A DNA stretch of 64,000 bases from Sanguinoderma infundibulare (taxonomy: Eukaryota; Basidiomycota; Agaricomycetes; Polyporales; Polyporaceae). The stretch's first letter is position 1, and every line of letters starts with the position of its first letter. The position numbers and the translations under genes are program-made. Below the pieces are notes generated by a model, which was not told the DNA's origin, searched no databases, and saw only the letters and a list, made by a program, of their open reading frames with translations. The DNA lies in NCBI GenBank assembly GCA_032821775.1, contig JAVLRN010000004.1:1054001-1118000 (forward strand). The letters run 5' to 3'. Below are positions 52,094 through 63,189 of the stretch, in pieces.

Positions 52094-52573
52094 GGCCGGC
52101 AGCCGAACAAGGGCTCTCCAACCGGTCCGGCGAAGCATGGTGAGTCAACGCGTCCCAACGCGGATAGGTGGAAGCTGACGACTTGACATAAGATGAACAC
52201 CATCAACAGCGCGGTCGAAGCCTGGCAACTGCCGCGCACAGTATCCGGTGATCAGCGGAGCGACTTGAGGTCGATAGAGGATGATTAGAAATGATTGAGG
52301 AAAAAGGCGGTGCTTCCAGACAGATTAGGTAGTCGAAACGCGCATGCTGTGATTTGGAATCCGAAGACGGGTAGAAGCTTGATGTGTGACGTAACGGACA
52401 TGCCAACCGCTCGGTGCCGCTCGCGTGGTGTGGACCCTGAGGAATGCTTCCTGAAGTCGTGCAGAAGCAGAGAGAGGACATCCAAGGCAGCCATATAGAC
52501 TTAAGCATCGGGAGTTGTTGCCTCTTTTGCGCACCCACTTCCTTGCCTACCCCTCGTCACCTGTCTCTCCGTC
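52094..52573. other. Spacer between antisense genes a and b, copy R
   Basis: No gene is seen. It corresponds to 5640-6116 and contains the gene b promoter. The part from about 52260 rightwards is nearly identical to copy L. Confidence 0.45.
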
Positions 52574-54607
52574 ATGAGTCGCTCCTCCACTGAACTCCAC
52601 ACAGTCATGCTTCAAGACCTGCGCATGCACTACGTCTTGCCCTGGCTCGACCACCCGGCCACCGACGTTGTGCTGCTCGTCCACCTCATCGGTGAGCTCA
52701 TCTCGCTCAGTGACTCGCGCAACACCGTCGCACGGAGCGAGCTCCACGACCGGTTTCTCAAGGTGGTCACTGCACTTCCCGACCTGGTGCTGCCAGACAA
52801 ACACTTTACTCGGTTTGGCGACCTCATGCAGATGCACTCATCGCTGGAGGAGGTCAAATGCATCATCCTATTGTACGGCCAACGGACGCGGCCCCGCATG
52901 CTCGAGGTGGTGCGCGCACGATGTGCGGAACTTGAGACCCACCACACGGCCCTCCACACGGAGCATCAAGGTGTCCAAGTGCAGGTCAAAAACGAGGACC
53001 TTTCCATGGAAGAAGGCTGCGCTGCCAAGAAGGAGATCAACGGTCGCATCGATGCGGTCTTCGCGGAGCTGACACAAACCCACGAGGTCGAGACCCAGGC
53101 CGTGCGCGATTGTAAGTCACCCAGATGCTGCTTGAAGACGCTCGCTGACCTCTGCTCTCCAGACGAGGAGCAGCAAGCTGCCTTTGCAGAGGAAGGGACA
53201 TCCGTGTCGAGCGCGCGCCCAGCCGCCAGTGCGCCAGCCGCGTCGTCCATCACGCCAAAGCCTCTCATTGCAAGGCCCAATGCCTGAATGTCCACTGGGA
53301 GCTCGTCCGTCGTTTCTTGTCCTTCCACGTGGTCATGCACCACTGCCCAACCCAGTGCGCTCCCTCCTCCCACCCCCCGCCAGAAGAAGATGAACACGGG
53401 CAGCAAAAAGGGGAAGGCCCGTGCTGGCACTGTCGACACGGCCATTGAAGTTGACTCATCCGAGGAAGACACTGTGCCCAAGACAGCCATGCCGCGTGCA
53501 TCCGCATCGTCCACAGCCAAAAAGGGTCCACAGCCTCGTCCCGTCGGCGCTAAGCGCAAGGCCACAGAGCAGCCGGAAACACCTCCCGATGCCAAGAAAA
53601 TGCGCAAGCACAGCGGCAGCAAGGTATCATTCGTGTCGTGGGGTACCACACGGTGTGATGGGTGCCAACCAGATGGTGACTGCGAGCTGCACCCAGAGGT
53701 GATCCGCTGCGTGGAATGCGTGTGCAAGCACATCTCGTGCCACCGTATTATGCATAATTACACTGGGGAGATCTGTCAGAACTTGGCCGTCATCGCCATC
53801 TTCAACGGTGTTGGTCACTCGATCCCCTAGACGCTCAAGGGCAAGGACTGCGTGGTCATCGAGGCCATCCTTCGGCACGTCGAGGCGCACCTGGACTGGC
53901 GCCTTACGGTTGATGACATGTCCCTGCTGGAAGCCTGCCTCAAACGGGCGAAGTTCGAACCTCCTCACGCCGGCCCTACTCCCTTCTGGTATGACGTCGG
54001 GGATCTGCCCGCAGTGCCAGATGACGTGCTCGACTACCTGCTGCACTCAGTCCCGGACGACGAAGAGACCCTCCTGGACCCAGAGGAGCCAGTGCACGAC
54101 GACTTTGATGAGCCCACCTCGTCGCAAACCCTGGCAGTCACCCTCGCCATGTCATCGTCCAGCGCCACACCCCGCTTCGACGAGGCTCCTACCACCACAG
54201 AGAACCCCATGGAGGACAAGATCACCCTGCGCACCGACGACCCCATGGACTTCGACTTCCCGCCCATCTTGTCGGACCCTGCTCCTGCTGAGGCCCCTGC
54301 GAGCGGGGGAACAGTTGCAGCTGCTGGGCCTGTCATCGTGCCTGCTGCAGGACCATCATCTTCTCACGCTGTTGCTCCCAGCGCGTTGTCAGGCGTCATC
54401 GAAGATGGGCTCTCGCTCTTGGACGGCAAGGTCCTGCACATCCGCAAGGAGTTCACCTGCCTTGGTCTGCATATGAAGCTTGACCATGCAGTGATGGACT
54501 TCCTCATGAAGGAAGAGGAAGAGCAAACTGGGCTGCAGTTCGGCCAGTACCAGTCAGAGTGGGTGCCGCGTCGGGGCAGCGAGGAGCCATCATCTTTGTG
54601 CAAGTAG
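52574..54607 (+). pseudogene. Family-1 antisense gene b (Zn2Cys6-like), copy R
   Basis: The same three in-frame blocks as in copy L: 52574-53287 (237 codons, identical protein to copy L), 53288-53830 (180 codons, with AIEVDSSEEDT and the RCDGC...RCVEC...SC cluster) and 53852-54607 (251 codons, more diverged). The separating TGA (53285-53287) and TAG (53828-53830) are shared with copy L, so they predate the divergence of the copies or were spread by conversion. The TGA may be a former CGA. The TAG lies in CCCCTAG, which could also be an acceptor site, but no donor I tried restores the frame. Confidence 0.7.
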
Positions 54608-55029
54608 ACGGGCCATCGCCGTCCCTTTCTTGGTCACGCTGTGGTTCTGTCGTGTAGGATATCTGCACCGCGCGGTGCGTTCCCTGTCCCATCCTGTCGC
54701 TTCAGTCTCATCTCGCAGAAAAGTAGAAAAAGATCAATAAAAAGTCCTTGAAAAGTCGTAGTATCATATATCACCGTAATCTCTCTGTCCTTCATATATC
54801 TCGTCCATAGTGTCATCTCGCGTAGTGTCTTTCATGTCGTAAATCATGTCTTGTCATATATAGTATAGTAGCAGAAATAAAATAGCTGTGTGCTAGAAAA
54901 ATGTTGTCGTGTGAGAGGAAGTCGTGTCTGTCATGTAAGTAAAGAGGAGGGATGGAGAAATAGAGTCTATGTCATATAAGCAGCAAAGAAACCAAAGTCC
55001 ATGTGCAACCGCGCGGTAGCCAGCACCTA
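54608..55029. other. Non-coding spacer, AT-rich, copy R
   Basis: Counterpart of 3180-3605. No gene is seen. Confidence 0.5.
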
Positions 55030-55046
55030 TCTCTCCCCCCCACTGA
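55030..55046 (-). other. Polypurine tract 1 of family 1 (copy R)
   Basis: On the minus strand it reads CAGTGGGGGGGAGAGAT, 50 bases after the pol stop, as in copy L. Confidence 0.6.
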
Positions 55047-55098
55047 AACATCGACCGTCCCGGTCGACTGCTCAGCAAGATGGCTAGAACAGGGCGGC

Positions 55099-56114
55099 TC
55101 AAACGTCATCCACAAGATCGGTGTCAAAGTCGTCAGCACCCTCGCCCTTGTCCGAAGAGACTTCGAGGTTGCGTATACGATGTGTGTTGGTGTCTAACCA
55201 ACCACGCGGTACGTCGATAGCCTCCATTCGTGCAAGGTAGGGTATGACCCGGAACACCGCGACGGGGCAGTCAAAGACAGCACCATCGAGCTCAGAGAGG
55301 ATGTATGCCTTTCCTTGGTTGCGGGTGATGACGAGGTAAGGCCCCAGGTAGCGCGGACGCATCTTCCTGTTGAGGGACTTCTCAATCACCGTGTTGCACA
55401 GAAGAACCAAGGTGTTCGGCTTGCAGTCATAATCGTGCACAGTATGGCGGTGCAGCTCCTCAAGCCGCTTGACAGCAGTCACTCTCGCTTTGTAGACCAC
55501 CGAGCGGATGAGAGTGATCTGGTGCTCACGCTTCTGCAAGGTCACCATGCGACGAGCTAACAGGTCCTCTGTTGTAAGGACGCTGTCGGTGGTCAGAGTG
55601 AGGTATGTGGCTTCGATGATGTCGAGCGGCAACACCGGGTGCATGCCAGTGAGCGCAAAGTAAGGGGAACAGCCTAGCCTACGACACGTGGTCGCGCGGT
55701 CGGCCCACAGCACGGAGTGGAGCTGGGTCGCCCACTTCTTGCCATCGCTGTCCATTGCCTTGAAAAGAATGTCGCGCATCGGGTGGTGAGGGCTTTCAAC
55801 AACGCTGTTCGCACGTGAGTTGTAGCCAGAGATGCGGATGTGGTTTATATGGAGCACCTTCACCCATGGGGAACTGTTGTCAGAGACGATCTCGCTGACT
55901 GCATTCCACCGCACGATGATGTCCTGGAAAGGGAACTCGCTGAGTGCACACGCACCCTCAGAGGTTACGGCGCGAGCTTCCAGCCAAAATGTAGTTGCGC
56001 ACCGCGCGTGAACGAGGAACTTGTGCAGTCCAGGCATTCACGTGGAGTCAACGTGGACCTTGATCATCGGAGTGGCGGGGTACGAGACAGTCGCAGGGAT
56101 GATGATCTTTGTCA
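55099..56114 (-). pseudogene. pol: Family-1 integrase, copy R
   Basis: The minus strand encodes the integrase core and C-terminus. Compared with copy L it has a TGA right after the first catalytic Asp segment (VHVDST-stop, 56038-56040, copy L has CGG there), a seven-residue deletion (EYLASKY missing before HINHIRISGYNS), and a serine for glycine in the second catalytic segment (IVSDNSSP). The glutamate segment SVVESPHH remains. The frame starts at the junction with the family-3 LTR. Confidence 0.85.
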
Positions 56115-56239
56115 TTGTTACGACAACGGACTAAACACGTACTATTTTTTACTTTTATTTTTACTCATTGTACCAATAGGCGACTCGTACTATGCAGGAC
56201 ATAGTCAGGGATTGGACTTGATCTCTATACAGGTTACTA

Positions 56240-56400
56240 GCTCTAGCTGACTCATTCCGTAGTCAGAATGACTCACTCCGCAGTTGCTGACTCAACATGA
56301 CTCGTTCCGCAGTAATGTTGACTCATCCCGCAGTCACTGACTCCCTATGAGTCATTCCGCAGTCTATGACTCCACAGGACTCATTCCCGCAGTAGTTAGT
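56240..56400 (+). promoter_or_regulatory. Tandem GACTCAT(T/C)CCGCAGT words in U3
   Basis: The word GACTCATTCCG(T/C)AGT, with variants, recurs seven or eight times at 15-40 base spacing just upstream of the TATA box. TGACTCA is a known AP-1/Gcn4-type binding core, so stress or amino-acid responsive regulation is possible. Confidence 0.6.
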
Positions 56401-56428
56401 AAGCCGCAGCACGCAGCACTTAGACATG

Positions 56429-56473
56429 TATATAAGGGGCAACGCCTCAGTAGCGACCCCCAGTTTTCAGTCT
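56429..56473 (+). promoter_or_regulatory. TATA box and predicted RNA start
   Basis: TATATAA at 56429-56435 is followed 33 bases from its first base by AGTTTTCAGTCT (56462-56473). That sequence is the exact complement of the primer-binding site and so the likely RNA 5' end. Confidence 0.75.
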
Positions 56474-56620
56474 CCTGTTTTATACACCAAGTTGTATATC
56501 ATTCTGTCTCTATAGTCAACAGACTATAAGTCCCTCTAAGCTTTACTTTGACAAGTCCAAGCTTAGTCTAAAAACGTGTTAATACTTGTAAAAGTCCTAC
56601 AAGTATTGAGACGTAACATT

Positions 56621-56632
56621 AGACTGAAAACT
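56621..56632 (+). other. Self-priming primer-binding site
   Basis: AGACTGAAAACT lies two bases after the 5' LTR and is the perfect 12-base complement of 56462-56473. There is no TGG start as expected for a tRNA primer. Confidence 0.8.
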
Positions 56633-56853
56633 TCTATGCTCCACTTCTCTAAGTGCAGAGCATCCACACACACGAACCATAGGTCGTCCGTTCTGAACCT
56701 TCGATAAGGAACAGAAGGAACCTATACTCAAAAGGTTGTCAAAACTTCGACAAGTTAGACAAAACGGCGAGCCCAACCCCGACGAAACCCTCTCGACCCC
56801 CACGCAGTAGTAGAAGGCCTCTACTATATCAACAACCAAATGTTAGCATTAAC

Positions 56854-59517
56854 GTGCGACCTCCCACACCACACCCTCAAGACCTTCGAGGACCAGGAGT
56901 CCCGGGAATACAATACCTAGAAGGAGAGAGATTTCCTATTCTCGAACGCGAATCCCCAAGAACTCCGAGAATACCACCAGTTATACAAACCCCCGAGTGG
57001 ACAGAGTATAGACTCTCATCCAGCTTCGACCCCAAGGAAGAACAAGAGCTCTTACAATTCTACGGAATAGACAACAGGCTCACTATCCCAGTCGCATCAA
57101 GTGCTACAGTCAACACAGTACCGAGCTACTGCGAGACCACACCGAATAGTATCTCTTCGACAAGAGGTCTGTTCTACGAAAGACCACAAGCACCAGTCGA
57201 CACCAAAGACGCGTTACAAGTTATCCTCAACAGTCTCAACGCTATCAGAGACAGTCCGAGTATTAAGCAAGAATACGGAATCCAACGCGTCCATCAAGCT
57301 ATCTACAACTTCAATGTCGCATTCGACACTATTAGTTGGTGGCCACAATGCAAAGACCCGCACTACACATTTGACACAACTTACGCCGCTTTCCTGCAAA
57401 ACAGGATTAAGCATCTGCAAAGCAGAGTCTTGGATACAAGAAATTGGATCAACCCTTCCTTCGAATGCAAAGTAAGACAACTTGAAAGCTTTTTGCACGC
57501 ACAAAAGCTCCACGACCGATACCTTCGAATTCGAAACAAGTAAATGGGCCCACAGCCAAAACTCTCTTGTGAAGGATATCAACGCGCATACTTGGTCGAC
57601 CAAGCAAGAGACGCACATTATAACTTGCAAAAAGACAGGTGGATAATTTGCACACATGCCAGGTGTCCAATTAGATATCACCCAGCAACCGATAAAAAAG
57701 AGTTCCCAGCAGGGTATCTCATTACCCTTAGTACGCAAGAGAGAGATATTCTCAAAGTACACGCGAAACAACCAGCGATTATACCACTGAGTAAAGTCCT
57801 AAAGCCCAGCTCACGACTCAGTACTCCGACCATACGTGCCACTTCGATAAGTGCACAAAGTCCTAAAGTCCAGACGAGTCAAGTAGTAGATCAACCAGAG
57901 CCCACCATTGCTGAAAGGGAATCAGCGGACGAAACAGTAGCTGTCTACCCAGAAGGATATCAGACCTTTGATCCCATATCAACTACGACTAGTGGTAAAG
58001 GAAAGGAGATAGCTCTAGACCCTGACGACGATAGTAACGAAGGGAGCGAAGACAACGAGGAAATCACAGTACACAGACCAACGATGTCTGCAACATACAT
58101 ACAAGATCCCGAAACACATACTCAGCAAGCTTTCACAGAAAGAAATGTCGAACCAGAGCAAAATACTAATCAAGGCCCTATGCGACGAGCACTGCCATCG
58201 TTTGCAGTGGATCAGCCAACAGGGCCTTTCGAGTCAGTCAGTTCAGCATATGGTACAACATTTCCACAAACGAGGTTTGCTGGAACCCATCAAGGAAGAG
58301 GAGATTATCCAACCTCTCTTGGAACATATCCAAGAGGAACCCTATTCAGCGAAGGGCCTACAGGTGGACCATCAGGAGGAGAAGGGCCTCCCGACCCAGG
58401 ACCACCCATGGGACCAGACTTCGGAGGAGGAGGACCACCTGGACCAGGGCCACCTGGAGGACCAGGGATGCCAGGAGGAGGACCGCCCAGAGCGGGACCG
58501 CCTGGAGGACCTGGAGGGCCAGGCCTTGGAGCGCAACAACCTGCAATCCCCATTCCCGCAAGAGCATCGGCAAAGGGAAAAATCAAGGAGCCTACTGTCT
58601 TTGATGGAGATCGCACTAAAACAGAGGAATTCCTTAATCAGCTCTATCTACTCTTTGAAGGAAGACCCAATGACTTCTCCGAGGAAAAAGTCCAAATTGC
58701 AACAGCCCTGTCATACATGGAAGGAGGAACTGTGCAATATTGGAAAACAGTTGTCATTAAGCAGTCTCGAGAAATACTATCCAATGGAACCACACGAGGG
58801 TTCGGACAATGGGTCGATTTCGAGAGAGAATTCCGAGCGGCCTTCGCACCAATCAATGAGGTAGACAATGCACTCCTAGAACTTGCTCGACTCAAATATG
58901 GCGACTTTGCATCATGTCACGATTTCAATGGCAAATTCCTACACCTAGCATATACTAGTAGGGTGCACGATCCAGTCGCACAACTAGCATACTATCGAGC
59001 AGCGCTACCTTCATGGATATGAACCCGCATCTCATATTCATTCCCACAACCTACCAATATTGTGGAATGGATGGCCAGAGCACTCGAGATAGATCAGGCC
59101 TCCCGAGTAAATCAACAGCTTGATGATAATCAAGGACGAAAACGCAACTTTCGCACTTGCAATGCCAAAGTTCGAGCTGGAAGGACAGACGGTCCGGAAC
59201 CCATCAAGGAAGGACCAACAGGAATAAATAAGCTTACCACAGAAGAGCATGCTGAATTAATGAAGTCAGGAGCATGCTTTTTCTGTAGAAAACCAGGACA
59301 CCAGGCAAGGAACTGCCCAAATCGAGCCAACCAGAGGAAGCCAAATCAGAGGAGAGGACAAAAAATCAGACAAATAGCTAAAGACCAGGAGGACTCATCT
59401 GAAGAGGAGGAAAGTAATGGTGGAAACGAAGCAGACACAGAGAATGACAACACCGATCTCCATATTGATGCGTTCGAAGTAGACCCAGACCCCATGGACT
59501 TTCAAACGGATTTTTAG
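56854..59517 (+). pseudogene. gag: Family-3 gag
   Basis: One frame runs from about 56854 to the TAG at 59515-59517 with a TAA at 57541-57543 and a TGA at 59020-59022. The start is uncertain because there is no in-frame ATG before 56854; the second block starts at an ATG (57544). Order: N-terminal region; a Gly/Pro-rich stretch (about 58350-58540); gag core (TVFDGDRTKTEEFLNQLYLLF ... FGQWVDFEREFRAAFAP ... LPSWI); TGA; then TRISYSFPQPTNIVEWM, a CCHC knuckle CFFCRKPGHQARNC, and an acidic tail. The TGA follows LPSWI, where related gags usually have Arg, consistent with CGA to TGA. Confidence 0.85.
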
Positions 59518-62500
59518 AATGGCAAACAGATCCAACGCCTGATTTGCCAAACGATTCTGATGTTCGAATAACTATTACGACCAATACAGTACAGAGGTGA
59601 CAAGCACTCCTTTTACCTGGTTATATCGAAGTCGGAAACATCACCGTTGGAGTCAAGGGTCTACTAGACACAGGAGCAGACGCAGTCATCATCAACAAAC
59701 GACTAGTTGAACAATACAAACTCCCCACCGTTCGATTGCCTCAACCACTCACGTTTCGGAATGCGGATGATAGTATTAACAAGCAAGGCCAAATCACCCA
59801 TCGTATTGAAGGAAACTTTATACTTCAAGGAAGAAAGCTACCTACCAATTGGTACGTAGCTGATATAGGACGAGATGATTTAATCTTCGGGATACCCTGG
59901 ATAAGACGATACAACCCTGCTATAAATTGGAGAACGGGCCAAGTCACCTTTAGCCCGAAAGTGATTAAAGAACAACAAACCATTCAGAAATACCAGGACA
60001 CGCATGAAGCCCCAGCAGGGACCCTATGGGGAATGCCTATCCCAGAACATAGCCCAGATCTGGTTCTGTCATACACTGAAACAGCAAGGATTGATTTAGA
60101 CGATAACGAATGGCTACCACATAATCCATCAAAAGTCCTAGGACAATTAATGGAAGACGCCACTCACCTCCGACGAATAAATAAGTCTACGGAAATTGCT
60201 ATCGCTGCAAAAAAGAACCAGAAAGAGAAAACATTAAATGAGCTCCTACCAGATTACGTCCGAGAGTTCCAAATGGTTTTCGAAAAAAAGGCGGCAGAAC
60301 GATTTCCTCCCTCTCGTCCATGGGATCACGCAATCGAGTTCACGAAAGATTTCGACCCAAATGCAAAAAACAACTGGGGAAAGATCTATTCCTTGACAGT
60401 CTCTGAAAAGGAGGAACTCAAAAAGTTCATTACCAAGAATCTGGAAAAAGGGTATATTCGAGAATCAACATCACCCTTAGCATCACCATTCTTTTTTGTC
60501 ACCAAAAAAGATGGCAGCCTACAGCCAGTACAGGACTATCGTTCACTAAACGATGGAACTGTAAAAAATGCTTATCCACTCCCTCTCATCAACGATATAA
60601 TCGACAGGCTTCAAGGTGCCAAGATATTCACCAAGCTCGACATCTGAGCAGGCTACAATAATGTTTGAATCAAGGATGGGGACCAGTGGAAGGCCGCATT
60701 CGTCACGCCAATGGGACTGTTCGAACCCACAGTCATGTTCTTTGGATTGTGCAACGCACCAGCCACATTTCAAAGCATGATGAACCATATCTTTTGGGAT
60801 ATGCTCCTCGAAGGGTGGGTTGTCATCTACATGGACGATATCCTAATCTTTTCAGCCAATGAGGAGGAACACCACATTCGAACTCGCCGAGTCCTAAAAC
60901 GATTACAAGAACACGACTTGTTCCTTAAAGCAGAAAAATGCGAGTTCGATGTTGCAGAGGTCGAATACCTCGGTGCAGTTATTAGGCCAGGAGAGATCGC
61001 CATGGACCCCATCAAACTCAAAGCTATTCAAGAATGGCAAGCCCCTAAGACCGTCAAACAAACTCAAGCCTTCCTAGGCTTCGGAAATTTCTATCGACGA
61101 TGGATCCAAGGATTCTCAAACATCGTACGACCTCTGAGGGAACTTACGCATAAATCCACTATGTTCCAATGGACGCCCGAATGTGACAAAGCATTCAATA
61201 AGCTTAAAGAAGAATTTATGAAGGAACCCATCCTGAAGATCGCAGACCCAACAAAACCATTCCAAATCGAATGTGATGCGTCCAAATATGCATCAGGAGC
61301 AATCCTCAGGCAGAAGGGATCAGATGGTCTCTGGCACCCCTGCGCATTCCTTTCAAAATCCTTCACAGGAGCGGAACGCAACTATCAAATTTATGATCGG
61401 GAACTTCTCGCTATCATTCGAGCACTCGAAGCATGGCGACACCTCATACAGGGAGCGTCAACTCCAATAGAAATAATTACTGATCATAAAAACCTCACAT
61501 TCTTCCGACACGCCCACAAACTCAATAGACGACAAGCCCGATGGTACTTGTTCTTGGCAGACTTCAACTTTAAAATATCACATCACCCAGGTAACACCAT
61601 AACACAAGCAGATGCCCTATCCAGAAGGACAGGTCATGACGAAGGGAACGATGATAACAAAGATGTTGTCATACTAGGGAAAGAACTATTTACTAAGGCA
61701 GTCAATGTCGAACTCAGGGAACGCATCTGAAGTAACAAAGCACGCGATTTGATGCTGATTAATTTCATCATCAGTAACGGCAAGACGATTCGAAGGCCAG
61801 ACTTCGGAAAACCAGAAGATTGGAGTGATGATGAAGGCATCTTACTCTACAAGGACCGAGTATACATACCCCCAAATGACAATCTGAAAAGAGAGATCGT
61901 CAGGATGTATCACGAACCGGTCGTTATGGGTCATCCAGGAATTCAAAAGACACTCGATCTTGTACAACGAGAGTTTATATGGCCTGGAATGAGGAAATTC
62001 GTCACACAATATGTCAAAGGATGTGCGACTTGCCAAAGTTGCAAAGTAAACACGCATCTGACAAAGCCACCACTAATGCCAATACCACACAGGGGAGACA
62101 CGAGGCCATTTCAAACCATCACAATCGACTACATCACAGACCTCCTGGAAACACAAGAGGGATACAATGCGATTCAAGTCGTTGTAGATCACGACATTAC
62201 CAAAGCAGCAGTAATGTCACCATGCACAAAAGAAATCACAGCCATAGGAACTTCTAAACTCCTATGGAAGGATGTTTTCAGTCGCTTTGGATTCCCTACC
62301 AAGATTATTTCAGATAGAGGACCACAATTTAAGGCAAAAGCATTTCAAGAACTCCATCAGGCACTAGGGATTGAAACAGCGCTCAGTATGGCTTATCATC
62401 CTCAGACGGATGGTCAAACGGAACGACTAAATCAAGAAATTGATCTGAGTCTACGAATATACTGTATGAACAATCCAGAAAGTTGGGCAGACCATTTACC

Positions 62501-63173
62501 GGCATTCGAGTTCGCACACAACCAACGAGTCCATTCAGTTACAGGCAAATCGCCGTTTGAACTCCTGTACGGATACCAACCCCAAGCCGCCGGAACAGTT
62601 CGAACAAACCTGAAACACCCCAGCACGGAAGAATGTCTCAGAGAATTAACGGAAAGTCGAGAAAATACCATAGCAGCACATGAACAAGCCGCCATCGCCA
62701 TGGCCTGACGATTCTCAGGAAAACCAATACAATTCAAGGAAGGAGATAAGGTGTTTCTTGAAGCCACCAACCTCAAACTTCCTTACCCATACCGAAAGCT
62801 CGCTCCCAAATGACACGGACCCTTTACCATCACGAAAGCCATTAATCCAGTAGCATTCAAGCTCAACATTCCCAAGTCATGGAAGCGAATTCATCCTGTC
62901 TTCCATGCAAGCCTTCTAACTCCATATCGAACAACAAAAGAACACGGGCCTAGCTATTTAAAGCCTCCGCCGGAGATAATAGAAGGAGAAGAAGAACACG
63001 AGGTAGAAGCAATTCTCAAGCATCGCCTGAGAGGGAAGAGCCACAAAAGAACAGAGTACCTTGTGGCGTGGAAGGGGTGGGAATCATTCGAAAATTCATG
63101 GGAACCAGAAACACACTTTAAGAACGCTCCCAAAATCCTTAACGCTTACAAGCAACGACATCACCTTCTGTAG
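59517..63173 (+). pseudogene. pol: Family-3 pol with chromodomain
   Basis: The frame is -1 relative to gag, with a T5 run (59511-59515) at the overlap. Domains: protease LLDTGADAVI (about 59665); RT with DYRSLNDGTVKNAYPLP, TKLDI and YMDD (about 60828); RNase H with IECDASKYASGAIL and a DHKNLTFF motif; integrase HHCC (HEPVVMGHPG ... CATCQSC); catalytic TIDYIT, IISDRG and RLNQEID; a GPFTI segment; and a C-terminal chromodomain (EVEAILKHRLR ... EYLVAWKGW ... SWEPE). Six stops, all TGA, lie in this single frame: 59598, 60645, 60666, 61728, 62706 and 62811. Several stand where the family has a conserved Arg (LDI-stop-AGYNNV-stop-IK). No indels disturb the frame. Confidence 0.92.
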
Positions 63174-63189
63174 ACCCCACGCATCAGCC

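Larger units (their letters stand above)
50104..56114 (-). mobile_element. Family-1 Gypsy-like element, copy R (partial)
   Basis: On the minus strand: integrase (56114-55099), polypurine tract 1 (55046-55030), spacer, the opposite-strand genes b and a (plus strand, 54607-51512), polypurine tract 2 (51375-51361) and LTR (51361 to at least 50104). The upstream part is displaced by the family-3 LTR at 56115, whose 5-bp left flank GTCAT is the expected duplication. The LTR is cut by KDZ-1. Confidence 0.8.
56115..56618 (+). repeat. 5' LTR of family 3
   Basis: The LTR starts TGTTACG and ends CGTAACA, perfect 7-bp inverted termini. U3 contains at least eight copies of a GACTCATTCCGCAGT-like word between about 56240 and 56400, probably an enhancer array. 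Confidence 0.85.

Noticed and set aside
58350..58540. Collagen-like Gly-Pro-rich segment as a separate gene
   Set aside because: It is in frame inside the family-3 gag and bounded by gag sequence on both sides.
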